Position numbers and translations under genes: made by a program. 64,000 nucleotides of DNA from CAZTHM01 sp041946825 (GTDB lineage Bacteria > Acidobacteriota > Terriglobia > UBA7540), in NCBI GenBank assembly GCA_041946825.1, contig JBHGBD010000011.1, forward strand, positions 56,790 through 120,789. Direction: 5' to 3'. Numbering within the stretch: the stretch's first letter is position 1; every line of letters begins with the position of its first letter. This document shows, one piece after another, positions 59,151 through 64,000 of the stretch. Under the pieces are notes generated by a model that made no database searches, had not been told where the DNA came from, and worked only from the letters and a program-made list of their open reading frames with translations.

Positions 59151-61115
59151 CTATCTGCCGGAACGCGAGAGACCGAACTCCAGGGGCTGCCCGTCCAGTT
59201 TGCCGGGGGGCGGTACGCCCAGAATCTTCACGACCGTCGGGGCCACGTCAAAAATGCTGGGGTTCGCCGTCGAGACGACTTTGTTGGAGAGGAAGATTCC
59301 TTGCGTATCGCTGGGGTCGGAAGCGCAATGATCACCGCTCCACTTCTTCATGTTGGCTACGACGATTCCCGACGGCAGGGCGCCGAGAGAGGTCTGCCAC
59401 GAGGTGCGGTAACCATCGCGAAAATCGATCTGAAGGTCGGGCGCTTCCGCCATGCGAGGGCCGTGGAAGATCTGGCTTCCGAGGTAAACATTCTGGATCA
59501 CCGGTTCGTTTGTGTCGGGATCTCTGACCGCCAGGAGCTTCGTCCGCATTTCTTCCAGCAAGCGGTCTGTCTCCGGGCCGCGATCGAGGATTCCCGACTT
59601 TTCGCGCCCGCGCAGGTTCAGGTAGACCTGTCCGAGCCCCAGCGCGTAAGCCTTCGTCCGGCTCCAATCTGTGTTCGGGAAGAAGCTCCCCTGCCCGAAC
59701 AGCTGGTCCAGGTTGTACATCTTCTCTTCCGCCACCGCGTTCTTAAGCGCCATATAGCCGTTCTGGGCCAGCCAGGTATTGGTGTTGAACCCTTTCCGCC
59801 AGGTATGAAATCCGTGGTCGGAGACGATGATGAGAGTCCCCTCGGGTTTCATGGCTTTCTCCACATCCCCGACGACTTGATCCATCCGCTCGTAGGTCTT
59901 CAGGATGGCGTCGCCGTATTTTTCTGCCAGGTCGGCATCGTAGCGCGGATGCTGAGGATCGATCAGCCGGAAGAACATGTGAGAGACGCTGTCGGTGGCG
60001 GTAAAAACCGAAACCAGCAGGCTGGGCGGGTCGTTCTTGAGTTCGTCGAGGGTGATTTCCGCCTGCGTTTGCATGGTGCGAAACGTGTCCTCGAGGAATA
60101 CGCCTTCGTCGATCTTCTCCTCGTTCAGGGCCCATGTGTCGTGCCACCAGCCAAGCGTCTTGATGAGCCCATGTTTTTTGACGAGCTCCGCCGTGAAACC
60201 TGACGGAGAAGAGATTGCGAGTGGAGGCGACTCAGGGTCGAGGTTGAGCGGGGACATATAGAGCCGCAGATCGGGCGATAACTGGAGGGCATAGAATCGG
60301 CAAGTCGCGCGCACGGACAGGAACGGCGTGATGCGGAACTTCACGTGGTACCAATCGCTCCAATGGCCTTCCGCAATCGTTTCCGCGCGCCCACCGAGTT
60401 CAATGGTGACGGCATTGCCTTCGGGCGAAACCCTCAAAACGAGCGGGACCGAGATGCGCTTGTAGGAATCCGAGGTAGGATCAACGGGCCCTTCCACTTC
60501 CGCCCTGGCTTCGTTGTTGTTCACCTCCAGCCTGACGAGCTTGCCGCCGAATTCGGTGTCGCCAACGTCCCACTGGGTCAAGTCGGTCCCGAAATAGAAG
60601 AAGGTTCCCCAGGTCCCGCGAATATCCGGCACGCCCAGGCCGGCCCAAAGCTTGCCACCGGGGATTTCAGTGGGCGGGAATTCGAGGGGCATGCGGATGA
60701 CCGTGGTCTTGAACCCTGCGTCGGCGACGGCCCTGTAGAACGGCACTCCGCTGCGCTCGTTGGTGACCTTGGGGGGCTTGATCGGAATCAGGCCAAAAAG
60801 GAATTTCGCCTTCTCGCGCGAGACGAGCGCCAGTTCCGGCAGGTAGGTCTGCGGGTCTCGCTTGAGGAAGTCGAAGATTCCCGTTCCGCCCGGATTGAGG
60901 CCGGTGGCAAATGTCGCCCAGGCCACGGGCGACTCCGGCGGATTGGTGGTTCCAAGGGGCTTGAAGGTCCCGGTCTCGGCCAGTCGCGCCAGGTTCGGCA
61001 GCTTTCCTTCCTTGATCCATCTCGCCAGGAGATTCGGGTCGGCACCGTCAAAGCCCAGCACCACGACCTGGGTGGTCACAGGACGAGTTTTCACCCCGCC
61101 GCAGGAGAACGACAT
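59151..61115 (-). CDS. alkaline-phosphatase-superfamily phosphodiesterase, probable lipoprotein
   Basis: About 654 residues from the ATG at 61115. VVVLGFDGADPNLL near 18-31 supplies the first metal ligand, PPESPVAWATFATGLNPG near 59 the nucleophile region, and VSDHGFHTWRKGFN near 430 further ligands. The in-frame codons upstream (61118-61160) read as a lipoprotein signal, LKRFLSVFVALIAAS, joined to MSFSC with a lipobox Cys. A TAA lies 13 codons before that CTG, and no ATG, GTG or TTG intervenes. The true start may be CTG or another rare codon, or a base is wrong. Type I phosphodiesterase/nucleotide pyrophosphatase or phosphotransferase; substrate unknown. Confidence 0.85.
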   Translation of the reverse strand: MSFSCGGVKTRPVTTQVVVLGFDGADPNLLARWIKEGKLPNLARLAETGTFKPLGTTNPPESPVAWATFATGLNPGGTGIFDFLKRDPQTYLPELALVSREKAKFLFGLIPIKPPKVTNERSGVPFYRAVADAGFKTTVIRMPLEFPPTEIPGGKLWAGLGVPDIRGTWGTFFYFGTDLTQWDVGDTEFGGKLVRLEVNNNEARAEVEGPVDPTSDSYKRISVPLVLRVSPEGNAVTIELGGRAETIAEGHWSDWYHVKFRITPFLSVRATCRFYALQLSPDLRLYMSPLNLDPESPPLAISSPSGFTAELVKKHGLIKTLGWWHDTWALNEEKIDEGVFLEDTFRTMQTQAEITLDELKNDPPSLLVSVFTATDSVSHMFFRLIDPQHPRYDADLAEKYGDAILKTYERMDQVVGDVEKAMKPEGTLIIVSDHGFHTWRKGFNTNTWLAQNGYMALKNAVAEEKMYNLDQLFGQGSFFPNTDWSRTKAYALGLGQVYLNLRGREKSGILDRGPETDRLLEEMRTKLLAVRDPDTNEPVIQNVYLGSQIFHGPRMAEAPDLQIDFRDGYRTSWQTSLGALPSGIVVANMKKWSGDHCASDPSDTQGIFLSNKVVSTANPSIFDVAPTVVKILGVPPPGKLDGQPLEFGLSRSGR

Positions 61116-61278
61116 ACTGGCGGCGATGAGCGCGACGAAGACAGATAAGAATCGTTTCAGGTTGATGATGGGTCTACCCTCTATGGACCAGCATCCTCCA
61201 TTTTAAGCAGGGAGCGTTTTTTCCGTCGAGTAAAATCCACGCCGGTATCCGCGCGAAGCCCGCACTGCTGGCAGTGCG

Positions 61279-61971
61279 CTACTCCCCCAACCGCGAGAAT
61301 GACCTGTCAATAGTGAAGGACATCGTTGAAATAGTTTCCTCGACATAAGCGGCCAGCGCGTCGCGGTAGAACGCGAGGCTGCGGGCGCGCACGGACCCTT
61401 CCGGCTCGGTCGAGGCGACCAGGTGATTGGTTTCATGCAGCAGAATACTGAGGAGTTTCAGCCGGAACTGCTTGGCCCGGAAGTCGCTGAGCCGGGAGCC
61501 GTCCAGGAACTTGACGTCCAGCGCGGTGTCGGAAAGGGGCAGGGCGGACCACGTTTCGACGCGCTCATAGGCAATATCCATCTCTCCGACGCGCGCGCCG
61601 GAAAAGGCTTCGTGCGGTTCGGCAAAGGGCGATTCCCTCACCGCGACGTGCCGGTGGCCCAGACAGCCGCAGACATTTTTGCGCCGCAATTGGATCACGA
61701 TCAACTCGGGCGCCTTGAAGAGAATCTCGTCATACACATCGCGGCAGGCCTGGGGAACCGCGGGCCAGTCCTGCTCGACGGCCAAAGCCACCTGGCGCGC
61801 GTTCGCCGCGTCACGAAACGGGTGGGCGATTATGACGAGAGGCGTTGCGCGGTCGCTGAAACGCGCGATGCGATACCTTCGTCCGCTGACCCACTGCCGC
61901 CACCGGACCCAGCGGGGCATCGAGCGCAGGTACTCTTCAATCGAAGCGGGCGACGGTGGAACTGCTTCCAT
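61279..61971 (-). CDS. protein with HExxH zinc-peptidase motif
   Basis: A 230-residue protein with no signal peptide. HETNH at 179-183 (LLHETNHLV) is an HExxH motif in a helix, and E211/E212 lie 28 residues on, suitable for a third zinc ligand as in metalloproteases. Residues near 95-125 contain a C-x-C pair (NVCGCLGHRH). I do not recognise the family; it might be an inactive or specialised peptidase. It lies between two alkaline-phosphatase-superfamily genes on the same strand. Confidence 0.6.
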   Translation of the reverse strand: MEAVPPSPASIEEYLRSMPRWVRWRQWVSGRRYRIARFSDRATPLVIIAHPFRDAANARQVALAVEQDWPAVPQACRDVYDEILFKAPELIVIQLRRKNVCGCLGHRHVAVRESPFAEPHEAFSGARVGEMDIAYERVETWSALPLSDTALDVKFLDGSRLSDFRAKQFRLKLLSILLHETNHLVASTEPEGSVRARSLAFYRDALAAYVEETISTMSFTIDRSFSRLGE

Positions 61972-62035
61972 CGGCTTCCATTCTATCGCGATTACGCCGC
62001 CGATTGGGGCAAGGGCGGTCCCGGCCGGGCCGGCG

Positions 62036-63319
62036 TCAGGTGAGCTTCAAGGGCGCGTTTTCTCCGGCCAGCATGTCGGGCGGGAATCCCAGGCAGCTCA
62101 TCAAGGTGGGAGCGATATCGGTCAGCGTGATGCGCCCGAGGTTTTTCCCTGGCGCCACCCTCGGCCCGGCGACGATGAACGAAGCTTCGAGCCCCGCGAG
62201 GGTCGGAAGGTTTCCGTGCGTTCCGCGGTCGGTAGCGGATTTCTCGATTAGCGCGCCACGAAATCGATCGGAGAAGCAATACCCGGGGGCGGCGTCGAGC
62301 ATCAATTCCGCGTCGGGGTCGGCGCCCAGCAGTTCCAGCGTGTTTCGGTCCACGACCTCGGAGATCCCGCCGGATTTACGGAGCTTCGTGACGGCCCGGT
62401 CCAGCGCCTGGCGGTCCAATGTTGACGGTTCTTCCAACCAGTAAAGGGCGAAGGAACCCCCGGCCTGGACGGCTCCCAGCTTCTGCAATTCCGGTTTGCG
62501 CGCACCGTGTTTGCCGAAAAGTCCCTCCTCCGCAAGGACCACGAGCGGCGCGATTTCCTTTTCGACGGGAACAAACCCGTGGTCGGAGAGGACAACGATC
62601 GTCACTTCGCCGGGCGCCCCGGAGGCTTCTCGAAGCCGGCCGATTTCCCTGTCAGTTTCTTCCAGCGCATTCAAGGCTTCGCGGGAAACCGGCCCGAAGC
62701 GGTGGGCCTGAAAATCGTACTCCACGAAGTGAATGAGGAGGAAATCCGGGCGATATTTCTTGATCAGGTAAAGTGCCGCTTCCGCGCGGAGGCGGTCAGG
62801 CTTTGTGTGTCCGAGGGTTGGCCCCAGGACCCTTAGCAGTTCGTCGTAAAGCCCGGGCGTTGAATGCTGCGCCACCGTTTGGAAATCCTCGTGGGGCTTG
62901 GCAGCCGCCGGATTCCAGATTTCCGGGAGGTTGTAATGGATCGGCGCGCCGACGCTGACCGGCCAACTGACGGCGGCGGTCTTCAATCCCTCGACCCTGG
63001 CCACCGTCCAAATCGCCGGAACGTCCAGCGCCTGCGCGAACCAGTGCCAGGGTCGGGCGGGTTCGGTGGGGTCGAGCGAGGCGAAATGGCTGTAGATGCC
63101 GTGCCCGCGCGGAGGTACGCCAGTCACCAGCGTCGCGTGCGCCGGGTAGGTCGTGGAAGGATAGACACTCTCGACCCCGTCGGCGCTGGCGCCGGACTCC
63201 ATGAGATTGAGGATATTCGGAAGCTCGAGCCCCAGATCTTGCGCGCGCCGATAGAAGTTCGGGTGCATGCCGTCCACTGACAGGACGACGAGGCGAGAAG
63301 CGGGGTGGGGCCCTCTCAT
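62036..63319 (-). CDS. alkaline-phosphatase-superfamily phosphodiesterase (nucleotide pyrophosphatase type)
   Basis: A 427-residue enzyme. VVLSVDGMHPNF near 11-22 is the first metal site, YPSTTYPAHATLVTGVPPRGHGI near 53 (shortened: YPSTTYPAHATLVTGVPP) contains the nucleophile Thr, and VVLSDHGF near 246 supplies Asp-His ligands. It is closest to the ectonucleotide pyrophosphatase/phosphodiesterase group. No signal peptide is visible from this start. It heads the three-gene set on the minus strand, divergent from crcB. Confidence 0.9.
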   Translation of the reverse strand: MRGPHPASRLVVLSVDGMHPNFYRRAQDLGLELPNILNLMESGASADGVESVYPSTTYPAHATLVTGVPPRGHGIYSHFASLDPTEPARPWHWFAQALDVPAIWTVARVEGLKTAAVSWPVSVGAPIHYNLPEIWNPAAAKPHEDFQTVAQHSTPGLYDELLRVLGPTLGHTKPDRLRAEAALYLIKKYRPDFLLIHFVEYDFQAHRFGPVSREALNALEETDREIGRLREASGAPGEVTIVVLSDHGFVPVEKEIAPLVVLAEEGLFGKHGARKPELQKLGAVQAGGSFALYWLEEPSTLDRQALDRAVTKLRKSGGISEVVDRNTLELLGADPDAELMLDAAPGYCFSDRFRGALIEKSATDRGTHGNLPTLAGLEASFIVAGPRVAPGKNLGRITLTDIAPTLMSCLGFPPDMLAGENAPLKLT

Positions 63320-63417
63320 TTTTGTGATTCCCGGGTTCGCGCGACCATCGAACCTCTCTGCAGGATTTCCGGCGTCGCCTGACGTGCGAGCATTACCGCC
63401 CGCACTCCGGACTGCGG

Positions 63418-63423
63418 TATAAT
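63418..63423 (+). promoter_or_regulatory. -10 box candidate for the fluoride-riboswitch transcript
   Basis: A perfect TATAAT seven to ten bases before the riboswitch. No good -35 stands at 16-18 bases upstream, so the promoter rests on the -10 and on its position. Confidence 0.5.
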
Positions 63424-63432
63424 AACAGCATC

Positions 63433-63488
63433 AAAGGCGATGGAGTTCGCCAAAACCGCCCCGACCCGTCGGGGCTGATGACTCCTGG
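63433..63488 (+). promoter_or_regulatory. fluoride riboswitch (crcB motif)
   Basis: The aptamer shows the family order: GGCGATGGAGTTCGCC (63436-63451), AACCGCC, a hairpin CCCCGAC.../GTCGGGG, and then GCTGATGACTCCT. The sequence is close to the crcB consensus. It binds fluoride through a magnesium cluster. Its 3' end shares ACTCCTGG with the terminator that follows, so ligand binding should prevent termination and switch crcB on. Confidence 0.93.
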
Positions 63489-63515
63489 CTGCCAAGTGGC
63501 GTCCAGGAGTTTTTT
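63481..63515 (+). terminator. intrinsic terminator of the fluoride riboswitch
   Basis: ACTCCTGG (63481-63488) pairs exactly with CCAGGAGT (63503-63510) and contains an inner GCCA/TGGC stem; six Ts follow (63510-63515). The left arm is the end of the aptamer, as expected of a transcriptional switch. Confidence 0.9.
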
Positions 63516-63550
63516 GTTGGGCGCCCGGGCGGCGGAAAGCTGAGTGTTAA

Positions 63551-63922
63551 TTGCGGATTCTTCTGCTGGTGATCTTCGGATCCGCCGGGACGCTGGCTCG
63601 CTACGCGCTGCAAGGACTGGTCCAATACCGCACCGGCCCGTCGTTCCCTACCGGCACACTGATCGTCAACCTCGCGGGATGCTTTCTTCTGGGCGGTGTG
63701 GCACAATTCGCGCTTCAACACCTCACCTTTCCTCCCGACTGGCGCGTCGCCATTACCATCGGTTTTTTCGGTGCATTCACGACTTTCTCGAGTTTCAGTT
63801 GGGAGACGGTCAAGATGCTGGAGGATGGTGACTGGCTGCGGGCGGCGGCCTACGTGATGCTGAGCGTCGTGGGAGGACTGATTGCCGTGCTGGCGGGGAT
63901 TCGACTGGCGGAGCGAATTTAA
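63551..63922 (+). CDS. crcB: fluoride channel CrcB/Fluc
   Basis: A 123-residue channel of four transmembrane helices forming a dual-topology dimer that lets fluoride out. GSAGTLARYALQ, PTGTLIVNLAGCFLLGG and GFFGAFTTFSSFSWET are the family blocks; the Asn and the two Phe are in the ion path. The start appears to be TTG at 63551, with no strong Shine-Dalgarno. Fluoride control is by the riboswitch upstream. Confidence 0.93.
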   Translation: MRILLLVIFGSAGTLARYALQGLVQYRTGPSFPTGTLIVNLAGCFLLGGVAQFALQHLTFPPDWRVAITIGFFGAFTTFSSFSWETVKMLEDGDWLRAAAYVMLSVVGGLIAVLAGIRLAERI

Positions 63923-63974
63923 GGAGTTGTGCGAAATTGTGTGACAAGGCCGCTGCGGTCGCCGCCCTCACCCA

Positions 63975-63995
63975 CCCCGATGGACTGCATCGGGG
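63975..63995. repeat. palindrome at the right end
   Basis: CCCCGATG (63975-63982) pairs exactly with CATCGGGG (63988-63995) around five bases. It is a copy of the palindrome at 33788-33806. The window ends five bases on. Confidence 0.65.
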
Positions 63996-64000
63996 TCCCC

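Noticed and set aside
1..64000. tRNA, rRNA, insertion sequence, integrase or prophage
   Set aside because: Gaps were read for tRNA-like and transposase patterns; none was found.

Overview
The window is high-GC bacterial DNA, densely coded on both strands. It reads as chromosome of a soil or groundwater member of Acidobacteriota. That guess rests on gene content only: a Ser/Thr kinase fused to a PD40/TolB-type propeller, a giant SBBP-repeat surface protein, PadR plus a partner membrane protein, Tat-exported Gfo/Idh oxidoreductases, DUF2961/GH172 and GH20 enzymes, and a HipA-like/DUF3037 pair. No rRNA, tRNA, integrase, transposase or CRISPR array was seen.

Layout. 0-16.6 kb is accessory and secretory: a cytokinin-dehydrogenase-like FAD enzyme, a PIN toxin-antitoxin pair, a Tat oxidoreductase, HipA-like kinase + DUF3037, a histone-H1-like protein, an MltD-type lytic transglycosylase, a GH20-like hydrolase, a seven-heme cytochrome, a BNR protein, an esterase, a PilZ protein and small envelope proteins. 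16.9-21.3 kb holds the kinase-propeller and a GH172 protein. 21.4-32.7 kb is mostly housekeeping: SpoU methyltransferase, rarA, hisC, rluB, scpB, scpA, trpS, and etfB-(NIPSNAP-like)-etfA. 32.9-36 kb has a hemerythrin protein, a beta-barrel protein and a padR unit. 36-41.5 kb is one fatty-acid operon (yceD-like, rpmF, fabH, fabD, fabG, acpP, fabF) behind a near-consensus promoter; plsX is absent. 41.9-45.7 kb is the SBBP protein. 45.8-49.6 kb has two envelope proteins, glmM and folP. 49.8-54.8 kb is an ArsR-controlled arsenic/thiol operon of unusual content. 55-59 kb is tilS-hpt-ftsH. 59-63.3 kb has two alkaline-phosphatase-superfamily enzymes around a HETNH protein. The window ends with a fluoride riboswitch, its terminator and crcB.

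Two things stand out. The first is the arsenic operon: besides ArsR, ACR3 and an aquaglyceroporin it encodes a stand-alone GcvH-like lipoyl-carrier protein, two DGC-domain (putative zinc-binding) proteins, an OsmC protein and a two-cysteine thioredoxin-like protein. Its promoter has a palindrome lying over the -10 box. The second is a family of at least 14 arrays built from degenerate 7-bp (twice 8-bp) units. Most are intergenic and sit as two inverted arms around a spacer, and the unit sequence differs at each locus. Three of them run into or lie inside coding sequence. Start sites were moved downstream of the longest open frame wherever a Shine-Dalgarno sequence, a signal peptide or the family N-terminus argued for it; the reason is given with each gene.
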